32,966 bases of DNA from Kiritimatiellia bacterium (GTDB lineage Bacteria > Verrucomicrobiota > Kiritimatiellia > CAIVKH01), in contig JAMLJG010000024.1 in assembly GCA_023953695.1 (NCBI GenBank), positions 1 through 32,966 on the forward strand, written 5' to 3'. The notes beneath the pieces are model-generated. The model saw nothing but the letters and a program-made list of their open reading frames with translations, had not been told where the DNA came from and made no database searches. Positions within the stretch are counted from its first letter, which is position 1, and the number at the start of each line of letters is the position of its first letter. Positions 20,456 through 27,905 of the stretch are shown here, one piece after another. The position numbers and the translations under genes are program-made.

Positions 20456-21502
20456 ATGAATGCCACACCTTTCGCACCTCGCTCCCTCATCCGCTGGCTC
20501 GACCTCACCTGCGTCCTCATTCTCCTCATGGTCCTCGTCGGCGGCGTCACGCGACTCACCGGCTCGGGCCTCTCGATGGTCACATGGGAACCGATCCTCG
20601 GCGCCATTCCGCCGCGCAGCGCGGCCGAATGGCAGCTGCGCTTTGAGCAATACCAAGCGCACCCCGAGTTCCAGATTCGCAACCGGACAATGACGCTGCC
20701 CGAATTCAAGGCGATCTACTTCTGGGAATACCTGCACCGTCTGCTCGGCCGTATGATCGGCCTGATCTATGCCCTTCCACTCGCCTGGTTCTTCATTCGC
20801 CGCATCGCGCGCGGGAAACTCGCGGGACTCCTCTTTCTCGGCCTTCTCCTTGGCGGCCTTCAGGGCGTCGTCGGCTGGTGGATGGTGAAAAGCGGGTTGG
20901 ACAAGAATCCCTACGTCAGCCCATTCCGACTGGCGATCCATCTCGGCCTCGCCCTTTCGCTGATGTCCTATCTCTGGTGGATCCGCCTCAGCGTCTCCAA
21001 CTATCTGCGCGCCTCTGCGCCCATGCCCCTGCGCCGCAATGCCCTTGCATTCCTCGCGTTGCTCTGCATCCAGATTCTCTACGGAGCGCTGACCGCGGGA
21101 CTCCATGCCGGTTTCATCTACAACACGTTCCCACTGATGATGGGCCACGTCATTCCGCCCGGCTTTCTGCACATGCAGCCTATGTGGATCAACTTCCTCG
21201 AAAACGCGACCACCGTTCAGTGGATTCACCGCGCGCTCGCCTTCCTCGTCCTCGCGCTCGCCCTCCACATCGGCTGGCACGGCATGCCCATTGCGGTCAC
21301 ACCCATGCAGCGGAAGGCCATCCGCACCATCATCTGGCTCACGCTGCTTCAGTTTGCGCTCGGTGTCTCAACGCTACTCTTCCGCGTTCCGGTCTGGCTC
21401 GCCGTATCGCACCAAGTCAACGCCTCGCTCCTCCTGATTACAGCCGTGTCGCTCGTCTTTGCCACACCGCGCCACACGGCAAAATCAGCGCTGCTCGCCT
21501 GA
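20456..21502 (+). CDS. ctaA: Heme A synthase CtaA (COX15 type)
   Basis: The 348-residue integral membrane enzyme converts heme O to heme A for aa3-type cytochrome oxidases. About eight membrane segments are visible, with histidines in the expected places: EYLHRLLGRMIG (first half), RLAIHLGLALS, QWIHRALAFLV and VSHQVNASLLL. The N-terminus VGGVTRLTGSGLSMVTWEP is highly characteristic of the COX15 branch shared with alphaproteobacteria and mitochondria. The gene follows udg by 25 bases and its end overlaps the convergent MurU-AmgK gene by 18 bases. It suggests the organism can respire oxygen through a heme-A oxidase, unlike the anaerobic life style of many relatives. Confidence 0.95.
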   Translation: MNATPFAPRSLIRWLDLTCVLILLMVLVGGVTRLTGSGLSMVTWEPILGAIPPRSAAEWQLRFEQYQAHPEFQIRNRTMTLPEFKAIYFWEYLHRLLGRMIGLIYALPLAWFFIRRIARGKLAGLLFLGLLLGGLQGVVGWWMVKSGLDKNPYVSPFRLAIHLGLALSLMSYLWWIRLSVSNYLRASAPMPLRRNALAFLALLCIQILYGALTAGLHAGFIYNTFPLMMGHVIPPGFLHMQPMWINFLENATTVQWIHRALAFLVLALALHIGWHGMPIAVTPMQRKAIRTIIWLTLLQFALGVSTLLFRVPVWLAVSHQVNASLLLITAVSLVFATPRHTAKSALLA

Positions 21503-23377
21503 CTCCTTCTTCGCCTCGATCTCGCTCGCGCTCGAACACCACGCGCGCAGCGCAACGCAACCGGAGACCTCGCGCAGCGCGCGCGCCATGGCGCGTCGCG
21601 CGGCGGGAATGTGCAGCGCGAAAGCTCGGGTGCCCGCTTGAGACCCCAGTTTGGCGAACGCGCCGAGCGCCTGCGCGAGTCGCTGGATCGCGCCGTGCCA
21701 AAAGAGGTCCACGATCTGTCGCCCACTCCGACTCCGCGCCGCGTAGTAGTGGAGGAAATGCAGCGCCAACTCGTCCGGCAACTCGACATACGGATCGCAC
21801 AGCAGCGACGCGAGATCATAAACCGCGGGCCCCAGCCGCATGCCCTGATAATCAATCAACCACGGCCGCCCCGCGCAAATCATCACGTTGCTCGACTGCA
21901 AATCGCGATGCACCAGCACGGGCGATATCCCAGCGAATCGCCTGCTCACGCCCGCCAACTCGCGAAGAATCCGCGCGATGTGTTCCTCCGGCAATTGCTC
22001 GCGCTTCCGCAACATCTCATCGGCAAAATAGTTTCGCTCCCAGCGATAGAGCGTCGGCCGAAACGCGGGCATCAATTCCCACTCGTGCCGACGCGCTTCC
22101 ACCTCGCCTCGCTCGTGAAATCGCAAGACGATCTCCAACACGCGCTCATACATCGCGCGCACTTCGGCCGCGGAGCGACCGCGCTGCCACGCAAGGAGCG
22201 ACTCATCGCCCAAATCCTCAAACACCGCGATCTGCGAATCGGGCCGATCCACCCGCACAGCGGGCACCGGAATGCGCAGCGAGCGCAGCACCCGCGTATG
22301 CGGCGCATGAAGCGCGTTCTCTCGACGCGCCGCGTCGTATTGAACCAGAATCGCGCGCTCCGGTCCCCACGCAAGACGCGTGTAGGCGCGGCTGGAACCG
22401 CGCGGACCCAGCGGCAAAGCGGTGGTCTCCGCCTCATTCCACTTGAGCGCGCGCACGGCGTCACGCTCTGCCGAACTCAGCGCCGCGGATGCAGGCAAAG
22501 CTAAATAGGAAACCGCGCAATCCACGCGCGCGCCCGCCGCCACAATGGCATTCGATACACGCGCATGCGGACCCAGCGTCGCGCCCGCGCAAATGATCGA
22601 ATTCTCCACCACCGCTCCGCGATGGATGCGAGCCGATGGATCAATCGCGCGAAAATCTCGATCGCCCGCTAGGGCGCGATGCGCCGCAAGCCACTGCGCC
22701 GGAGTGCCGATGTCGGCCCAGAAGGAGCCGGGCACCTCGACTCCCGCCACAACCCATCCCGCACGCTGCGCGCGCTCGTAGGCGGTGATGAGCGAGCCAA
22801 ACTTCACCTCGGCATCCACCAAGCCCGACTCGCGTCGGACCAACGCCGGATTCACCAGTTGCACTCCGCAAAAGGTGAACGTGCCCGGCGCGCCCGCGCG
22901 CGCGCTCTGAAAATTGACAATGCGCCCGCGCACCACATCCACCGTCCGCGGACCCGCCGCGCCATGCACCCAGGCGGCCGCGATGGTGCGCCGACCGCGA
23001 TAGGCCTGCAGAATCGGGCGCGGATCCACATCGGCCACCACATCGCCGTTCACAATCCACACGGGCTCCTCGCCGCTGAAAAACCATTCGGCCTTACGCA
23101 GCGCGCCGCCCGTGCCCAGAATCTCCGGCTCGAATGAAATCGCAATGCGCAGCTCGTCGGATCGGCGCGCGCGCAGATATTCGACAATCCGCTCCGCCCG
23201 ATGATGCACATTCACCAACACATCGCGAACACCCCATCCGCGTACCATCGCGAGCGCGCGCTCCAGGTTCGGAACATTCCAAATCGGCAGCAACGGCTTC
23301 GGCGTTTCGCGCGTGAGCGGCAAGAGGCGGGTGCCGAATCCAGCGGCGAGGATAAAGGCTTTCTGTGGCGTCTTCAT
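21485..23377 (-). CDS. MurU-AmgK fusion: sugar-1-phosphate nucleotidyltransferase joined to anomeric sugar kinase
   Basis: The 630-residue protein has two catalytic parts. Residues 1-235 form a nucleotidyltransferase like MurU, with LAAGFGTRLLPLTRETPKPLLP (motif 10-31) and VNGDVVADVDP (109-119). Residues about 243-292 look like a short left-handed beta-helix (ARIHRGAVVENSIICAGA). Residues about 310-610 form an aminoglycoside-phosphotransferase-like kinase as in AmgK, with GSSRAYTRL (327-335), VHRDLQSSNVM (489-499) and IDYQG (508-512). In Pseudomonas, separate AmgK and MurU make MurNAc-1-phosphate and then UDP-MurNAc for cell-wall recycling. The frame is open further upstream, but the ATG at 23377 matches the family N-terminus and overlaps the NamZ stop (ATGA). 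GlcNAc or another hexose could also be the substrate. Confidence 0.88.
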   Translation of the reverse strand: MKTPQKAFILAAGFGTRLLPLTRETPKPLLPIWNVPNLERALAMVRGWGVRDVLVNVHHRAERIVEYLRARRSDELRIAISFEPEILGTGGALRKAEWFFSGEEPVWIVNGDVVADVDPRPILQAYRGRRTIAAAWVHGAAGPRTVDVVRGRIVNFQSARAGAPGTFTFCGVQLVNPALVRRESGLVDAEVKFGSLITAYERAQRAGWVVAGVEVPGSFWADIGTPAQWLAAHRALAGDRDFRAIDPSARIHRGAVVENSIICAGATLGPHARVSNAIVAAGARVDCAVSYLALPASAALSSAERDAVRALKWNEAETTALPLGPRGSSRAYTRLAWGPERAILVQYDAARRENALHAPHTRVLRSLRIPVPAVRVDRPDSQIAVFEDLGDESLLAWQRGRSAAEVRAMYERVLEIVLRFHERGEVEARRHEWELMPAFRPTLYRWERNYFADEMLRKREQLPEEHIARILRELAGVSRRFAGISPVLVHRDLQSSNVMICAGRPWLIDYQGMRLGPAVYDLASLLCDPYVELPDELALHFLHYYAARSRSGRQIVDLFWHGAIQRLAQALGAFAKLGSQAGTRAFALHIPAARRAMARALREVSGCVALRAWCSSASEIEAKKESGEQR

Positions 23378-24516
23378 TTCGCGCGGCGGGGACGATAGAG
23401 CAGCGCAAGCGAGCGAGCGCGACGAAACCGCGCGCCCTCTGTGTGCGCCTGGGCGAGAATGCGGTCCGGACGCTCGCCTCGCAGCAGCGCTTCGCGCACC
23501 TGCGAGGTACCCATCAGCTTGTCGAACCAATCCGGCCGCGTCCCCGGCGCTTCCCACAGCTCGGACACGCCCACCATGCGCTGAAGCAGTGCGAGCCAGT
23601 TCACCACGGCCTCGAATGGCTTGATGCGGTCGGGCTGCGACACTTCGAAGCGCAAACCGGGCTGCGGATTCCAACAGGGCGCGGCCCGCAGACCGGGCAA
23701 GCCCAAGCGATTGAACCGGAGCGCCGCCTTCTCCGCATCCATCCATTCGGCCGTGAACACTTGGAACGGCTCCGTCCCTCCGCGCCCGCAGCCGAGCGCG
23801 GGCAAGGCTTCGGAAAAGACAGTGATGGGATATGTCCATGCCGTTTCCCAATAGCGAATGCCCGGCGAGGGCGAAATCCACGGACCCCACGCGCCGCGGC
23901 CCGCCTGGCGAACATACCCGCGCATCGGAATGACGCGCAGATCGAGCTCCAGCTTCAGCGCGCGCTGCAAATACCGAGCCGCCTCGCCCGGCGTCATCCC
24001 ATACACCAGCGGAACGGGAACACCGGCCACAAAACTTTCCAACTCAGGGCTCGGCAGCGGTCCATCCACGACGTTCGGAAGCGGAATCGGCCGATCGCAC
24101 ACCACCATGCGTTTTCCACTCTCTGCGCACGCCTCCATCGCGTAGCGGAGTGTGGTGACAAAGGTATAGCACCGCACGCCGATGTCCTGCAGATCGAAAA
24201 CGAGGGTGTCCACTCCGGCGAGCATTTCCGTTGTCGGCTTGCGGTGCGCGCCGTAGAGCGAGTGAATCGGAATGTCCCACGCAGGATGGCGCTCATCGCC
24301 CAACTCTTCTCCCGCGCCACCGCGCCCGTAGAAGCCGTGTTCCGGCCCGAAAAGAGCGGCGAGGCGACGCCCCAACGCGTCGCGCAAACGGAACGACGCG
24401 TGCACGCCGGACTCATCCACACTCGCCGGGTGCGCGAGCAGTCCAACGCGGCCGCGCAACGCGGCGCGGTGCGACGAAAGCAAATGGCTCAATCCCGATT
24501 GATAGCGAATAGACAC
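23374..24516 (-). CDS. namZ: NamZ-type exo-beta-N-acetylmuramidase (DUF1343, GH171)
   Basis: The 380-residue protein matches DUF1343, whose B. subtilis member NamZ cleaves terminal MurNAc from peptidoglycan fragments. Family motifs are LLAHPASVD, LFGPEHGFYG (55-64), VFDLQDIGVRCYTFVTTL (106-123), CDRPIPLPNVVDGP and LVYGMTPGE. The usual EHG-x-RG has Tyr-Gly-Arg here, a small departure. Start is GTG at 24516; upstream the frame stops at 24565 without another good start, so no signal peptide can be found. This would place the enzyme in the cytoplasm, unlike the secreted Bacillus enzyme. Its stop overlaps the MurU-AmgK start by 4 bases, a strong link to MurNAc salvage. Confidence 0.9.
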   Translation of the reverse strand: MSIRYQSGLSHLLSSHRAALRGRVGLLAHPASVDESGVHASFRLRDALGRRLAALFGPEHGFYGRGGAGEELGDERHPAWDIPIHSLYGAHRKPTTEMLAGVDTLVFDLQDIGVRCYTFVTTLRYAMEACAESGKRMVVCDRPIPLPNVVDGPLPSPELESFVAGVPVPLVYGMTPGEAARYLQRALKLELDLRVIPMRGYVRQAGRGAWGPWISPSPGIRYWETAWTYPITVFSEALPALGCGRGGTEPFQVFTAEWMDAEKAALRFNRLGLPGLRAAPCWNPQPGLRFEVSQPDRIKPFEAVVNWLALLQRMVGVSELWEAPGTRPDWFDKLMGTSQVREALLRGERPDRILAQAHTEGARFRRARSLALLYRPRRAK

Positions 24517-24564
24517 GCGGACAGTCTTGCTGGGAGGAATCGAAACAGCGAGCGGATTTTGCGC

Positions 24565-24798
24565 TCAGTCTTCGTCGTCTACGCCGTCGTCGTCCGCGCG
24601 ATCATCATCGTCGGCGTTGCCAAAGTCAAAATCGTCTTCGTCCTCATCGTCCAAATCATCGCGATAGGGACAGTCGGTCGAGTTGATGGGACAAATGCCG
24701 TCGGCAAATTCCTGCCGACACACCGGACACTCTTCGTAGGAGGCATCGCCCGACGGGCTGCCTTCGTCATCGGCCGAAAATCTGCGATGTGGTGCCAT
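24565..24798 (-). CDS. Small acidic protein with four-cysteine zinc-finger-like site
   Basis: The 77-residue protein has ECPVCRQEF and later CPINSTDCPY, giving C24-x2-C27-x8-C36-x6-C43, a plausible zinc site. From residue 47 on it is almost all Asp and Glu (about 20 acidic residues in 31). GAGGAG lies 9 bases before the ATG, a candidate promoter lies further up, and the gene precedes namZ by 48 bases, so it is real and probably co-transcribed. I do not recognise a family. The acidic tail could bind basic proteins, metal or compete with nucleic acid. A role tied to the muramidase or the kinase fusion is only suggested by position. Confidence 0.75.
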   Translation of the reverse strand: MAPHRRFSADDEGSPSGDASYEECPVCRQEFADGICPINSTDCPYRDDLDDEDEDDFDFGNADDDDRADDDGVDDED

Positions 24799-24828
24799 GG
24801 CTGCGACTCCTCATAAGCGGATGAACGC

Positions 24829-24856
24829 GATATAATCCACCGACAAGGCTACCCAA
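24829..24856 (-). promoter_or_regulatory. Candidate promoter of the small acidic protein-namZ operon
   Basis: On the minus strand TTGGGT (24856-24851) and TATATC (24834-24829) are 16 bases apart. Transcription would start near 24822, leaving about 24 bases with a GAGGAG ribosome site before the ATG at 24798. The 116-base gap to nnr makes an independent promoter plausible. Confidence 0.35.
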
Positions 24857-24914
24857 CTTGCCGCATCGCTGTCGAGAGGCAGCCTCACATTTTGCGCCCT
24901 GCGCGATGTCGGAA

Positions 24915-26483
24915 TCAGCGCGCGAGGATCGCGTGATACGCATATCCAAGATCTTTTATCACATCCAAAGGAGTGGCGGACAACTGCCCACCTCGCCGCG
25001 CGGCGATATCGCCGCTGGCTCCGTGGAAATAGACCGCCACGCGCGCCGCATTGAGCGGATCGAAACCCTGCGCCAGAAAGGCGAGGATCACGCCCGTCAA
25101 CACATCGCCCATTCCGCCTCGCGCCATGCCGGGATTTCCATTCGTGCAAATATGGATCGGCTCGCCGGATCGCGCAATGAGCGTGCCCGCTCCTTTAAGA
25201 ACCACGACCGCGCCGCTTCGCGCGGCGAGTTCCCGCGCCGCGGCCATGCGATCCGCCTGCACGGCCTGCGCGGTGGTTCCGAGCAAGGTGGCCGCTTCGC
25301 CGGGGTGCGGCGTGAGAATGACGGGTTGCTTCGCCTGGCGAAAAATCTCCGGCTCACCCGCCATCGCGCTGAGCGCGTCGGCATCCACGACCAGCGGCCC
25401 GGTCGCCTCGCGAAGAATGGCCTCGACCAGGACGCGCGTGGATGGGGAGCGCGTCATGCCCGAGCCCACCGCAAACACGCGATTCGGAGTGAAATGGGAA
25501 CGAATCACGTCAATCGCGCGTTCATCGAACGAGCCCGCTTCCGTCTCCGGCGCCCCCATCACCATCGCTTCCACGGCGGAAATCGCCACGAGATCGCGGT
25601 GCGATCGCGGAACCACGGCCGAGAGGAGTCCAATCCCCGAGCGCAGCGCCGCCTGCGCGGCCAGCGAAATCGCTCCGGTATAGGGACCGCCCCCGCCAAT
25701 CAACACTCCGTGCCCATAGTCGCCTTTGTGCGTATTCCGCGCGCGAGGGCAGAACAACGAGCGAATCTCGGGAGTGCCAATGAGCGCACAATGGTTCTCT
25801 GTCAGACGCGGCAGGAGAGCTGGGGGCAACCCGAGTTCCACCACTTCCACCGCGCCAACCCAGTTGGTCGCGGTGGGTGCGAAGAGGCCCACCTTCGGCA
25901 GGCCAATCGTGGCGGTCAAATCCGCACTCACCACATCGCCTTCCGCCTGTCCCGTGTCGGCATTGAGGCCCGACGGAACATCAATCGAAATCACAAGCGA
26001 TGTCGCAGCGCGCGCGCGAATGAATTGAATTGCGCCAGCGACAGGGCCGCGCGCCGGACCATGCGCTCCCGTTCCGAGGATGCCATCAACAATGATCTCC
26101 ACGGAATCGGCCTCTTCGATCGCATAGCGCCAGTCGTCCAGTGTGGGCAGATGCGTCACGCGAACTTTGGCAGCCTTGAGCTTGCTCAAGTGGAATGCGG
26201 CATCGCCTGTGATCTGGGCCACATCGCCCGCAATCCACACCGCCACATCCATCCCCAACTTCTTCAGATAGCGCGCGGCGACAAATGCATCGCCACCGTT
26301 GTTCCCGCGCCCCGCGATGCAGAGCACCCGCGGATCGGTCAATTCGTTGTCCGACGAAAAACTGTGCACGCACGTAGCCACGCCCATCCCCGCGCGCTCC
26401 ATCAGTTCAACACCCTGGACTCTATATTCTTCCATGAGGCGACGCTCCAACTCGCGCATCTCAACACTGGAAACTGCAATCAT
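24915..26483 (-). CDS. nnr: Bifunctional NAD(P)H-hydrate repair enzyme (epimerase + ADP/ATP-dependent dehydratase)
   Basis: The 522-residue protein repairs hydrated NADH and NADPH. The N-terminal half (about 1-215) is the epimerase, with ELMERAG, the phosphate loop GRGNNGGDAFVAARYL and IDVPSGLNADTG. The C-terminal half (about 225-520) is the dehydratase, with HKGDYGHGVLIGGG, ILTPHPGEAATLLG and the NGNPGMARGGMGDVLTG motif. Length and domain order match E. coli YjeF/Nnr. AGGA lies 10 bases before the ATG. It follows maf by 47 bases on the same strand; both are metabolite or house-cleaning enzymes. Confidence 0.95.
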   Translation of the reverse strand: MIAVSSVEMRELERRLMEEYRVQGVELMERAGMGVATCVHSFSSDNELTDPRVLCIAGRGNNGGDAFVAARYLKKLGMDVAVWIAGDVAQITGDAAFHLSKLKAAKVRVTHLPTLDDWRYAIEEADSVEIIVDGILGTGAHGPARGPVAGAIQFIRARAATSLVISIDVPSGLNADTGQAEGDVVSADLTATIGLPKVGLFAPTATNWVGAVEVVELGLPPALLPRLTENHCALIGTPEIRSLFCPRARNTHKGDYGHGVLIGGGGPYTGAISLAAQAALRSGIGLLSAVVPRSHRDLVAISAVEAMVMGAPETEAGSFDERAIDVIRSHFTPNRVFAVGSGMTRSPSTRVLVEAILREATGPLVVDADALSAMAGEPEIFRQAKQPVILTPHPGEAATLLGTTAQAVQADRMAAARELAARSGAVVVLKGAGTLIARSGEPIHICTNGNPGMARGGMGDVLTGVILAFLAQGFDPLNAARVAVYFHGASGDIAARRGGQLSATPLDVIKDLGYAYHAILAR

Positions 26484-26530
26484 TGCTCTACTTTCCTATC
26501 ACAAGAGCTGCACACAAGGGCAAAGGAAAC

Positions 26531-27112
26531 TCACGCGCCCGCCAAAAAGGCCAAGAGCCTTTTCACCGTCGCGAGCGGCAGGCCCACCACATTGTCAAAA
26601 GGCCCGTCCACGTCCACCACGAACTTCGACGCGCCTCCTTGTATCGCGTAGGCGCCCGCTTTGTCCATTGGTTCGCCCGTCGCAACATAGTCGGCAATCT
26701 CGTGATCGGACAAAGCGCGAAAGCGCACGCGCGTGCGCGTCGCATCAGCGGCCTCGCGGAATCCGCCATCCACCGGACGCCGCGCGCACACGCCCGTAAT
26801 GACTTCGTGCTCGCGACCGGAAAGGCGGCGGAGCATGGCGGCCGCGTCGGCTGCATCGCTCGGCTTCTCCAGGATTTCGTCCTCCAGCACGACGATGGTG
26901 TCTGCGGCAAGAACTGTTGCGGAGGGGCGCATCGCGGCCACCGCGCGCGCCTTGCCCGACGCATTGCGCAGCACATACGACGCGGGCATCTCGCGCGGCC
27001 ACGGTCGCTCTTCCATCCCGGAAATCACGATCTCGAAGGGACGCCCCAATTGCGAAAGGATCTCGCGCCGCCGAGGCGACGCACTGGCCAGAATCAAGGT
27101 GGGTTCAGACAT
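26531..27112 (-). CDS. maf: Maf-family nucleoside triphosphate pyrophosphatase
   Basis: The 193-residue house-cleaning enzyme hydrolyses non-standard or excess NTPs to NMP and pyrophosphate. The family start LILASASPRRREIL (residues 6-19), VLAADTIVVLEDEILEKP and the end region YAIQGGASKFVVDVDGPFDNVVGLPL are all present. The frame extends further upstream, but the ATG at 27112 matches the family. The AIQG variant and absence of some YceF residues suggest the YhdE (dTTP/UTP) type, an inference. Transcribed divergently from the MocA-like gene with 78 bases between start codons. Confidence 0.94.
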   Translation of the reverse strand: MSEPTLILASASPRRREILSQLGRPFEIVISGMEERPWPREMPASYVLRNASGKARAVAAMRPSATVLAADTIVVLEDEILEKPSDAADAAAMLRRLSGREHEVITGVCARRPVDGGFREAADATRTRVRFRALSDHEIADYVATGEPMDKAGAYAIQGGASKFVVDVDGPFDNVVGLPLATVKRLLAFLAGA

Positions 27113-27150
27113 GGTATGGGACAACTCCAGTCGCACACGTACCACGCCCG

Positions 27151-27171
27151 CCGCGCCGAAACAAGGCGCGG
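27151..27171. repeat. Inverted repeat in the maf / mocA-like divergent region
   Basis: CCGCGCC (27151-27157) and GGCGCGG (27165-27171) form a perfect 7-bp inverted repeat with a 7-base centre, placed between the two divergent start codons and ending 19 bases before the MocA-like ATG. It could be an operator or a hairpin in the leader of the MocA-like message. Confidence 0.4.
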
Positions 27172-27190
27172 GATTGCGAGAGGAAGGCAA

Positions 27191-27793
27191 ATGGTTCAGA
27201 CTCGGGGCGAGATGAAGGTGACCATTGGCATCATCCTCGCGGCGGGCGCATCGTCGCGAATGGGCTCGCCCAAGGCGCTTCTCGAAACACCGAGCGGGCT
27301 TCCCCTCGCCGCCCATCAAGCCGCGCTGCTTCTCGCGGCGGGTTGCCACGAGGTTCTCGTGGTCGTCGGCTCCGAGGCGGAACGCATTGCTGCGCGCCTG
27401 CCCCATCTGGCGATGGCGGTGAACGCGAACTGGGCGCGTGGCCGTTTCTCTTCGTTTCAATGCGGACTGCGCGCGCGACCCGACGCGGAGGGCTATCTCA
27501 TTCTTCCGGTGGACACGGTGGGCGTCCGCGTTGAAACACTCGCCGCGCTCCTCGCCCGCGCCAACGAATGCGAGCGCCCCGCATGGCGTCCCTGCTTTCG
27601 CGGCGAGCCGGGCCGCGCGCTCTGGCTCGACTCGGACCTCGCGTCGCACCTCCGCGAAAAAGCGCCGGACGATCTCCGTCTCGACGCCTATCTGCAACCC
27701 CTCGCCGCGCGCATGGAACTCGACGACCCCGCCTTGCTGTCCAATGTGAACACGCCAGAGGAGTGGGCGCAGGCGCGCGGCGCCCTGTCCTGA
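27191..27793 (+). CDS. MocA/MobA-like nucleotidyltransferase, probable molybdenum cofactor cytidylyltransferase
   Basis: About 200 residues with the Rossmann-like nucleotidyltransferase fold. IGIILAAGASSRMGSPKALL is the family start, and SNVNTPEEW near the C-terminus matches the (D/N)INTPEDL ending of MobA and MocA. The expected GDQP-type motif is changed to LPVDTVGV, where the aspartate is kept. MocA adds CMP to the cofactor for enzymes of the xanthine dehydrogenase family, and such an enzyme is encoded 112 bases downstream, so this role is likely. Start chosen at 27191 because AGGAAGG lies just upstream; the ATG at 27212 is the alternative. Confidence 0.85.
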   Translation: MVQTRGEMKVTIGIILAAGASSRMGSPKALLETPSGLPLAAHQAALLLAAGCHEVLVVVGSEAERIAARLPHLAMAVNANWARGRFSSFQCGLRARPDAEGYLILPVDTVGVRVETLAALLARANECERPAWRPCFRGEPGRALWLDSDLASHLREKAPDDLRLDAYLQPLAARMELDDPALLSNVNTPEEWAQARGALS

Positions 27794-27846
27794 CGCTCGC
27801 CACATCGCGCATATTGTCAAAAACGACGATTCGAACAGTTTCAGGG

Positions 27847-27896
27847 TTGTCAGCGCCGGCCTTCGAGGCGTAAGCTGCTAGCTGGTCTGGTGACCA
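27847..27896 (+). promoter_or_regulatory. Candidate promoter and hairpin before the molybdoenzyme genes
   Basis: TTGTCA (27847-27852) and TAAGCT (27871-27876) are 18 bases apart, giving a start near 27883. A small hairpin TGGTC-N4-GACCA (27883-27896) would lie at the 5' end of the message. A second TTGTCA is found 33 bases upstream (27814-27819). No Shine-Dalgarno is seen before the ATG at 27906. Confidence 0.3.
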
Positions 27897-27905
27897 CAAG
27901 ACAAT

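Noticed and set aside
20878..22446. 522-codon plus-strand frame over the end of ctaA and the MurU-AmgK gene
   Set aside because: Extremely rich in Arg, Ala, Pro and His, out of frame with ctaA and antisense to the fusion gene; no motifs.
23378..23890. N-terminal extension of 171 codons on the MurU-AmgK frame
   Set aside because: It lies inside namZ in another frame, is Arg/Ala/Gly-rich and has no signal; the ATG at 23377 starts the family motif.
24858..26651. 597-codon plus-strand frame opposite nnr
   Set aside because: Antisense to a clear NAD(P)H-hydrate repair enzyme; no domain seen.
27794..27905. GATTCGAA segment considered as part of a tRNA
   Set aside because: No acceptor stem, D-arm or anticodon arm can be folded around it.
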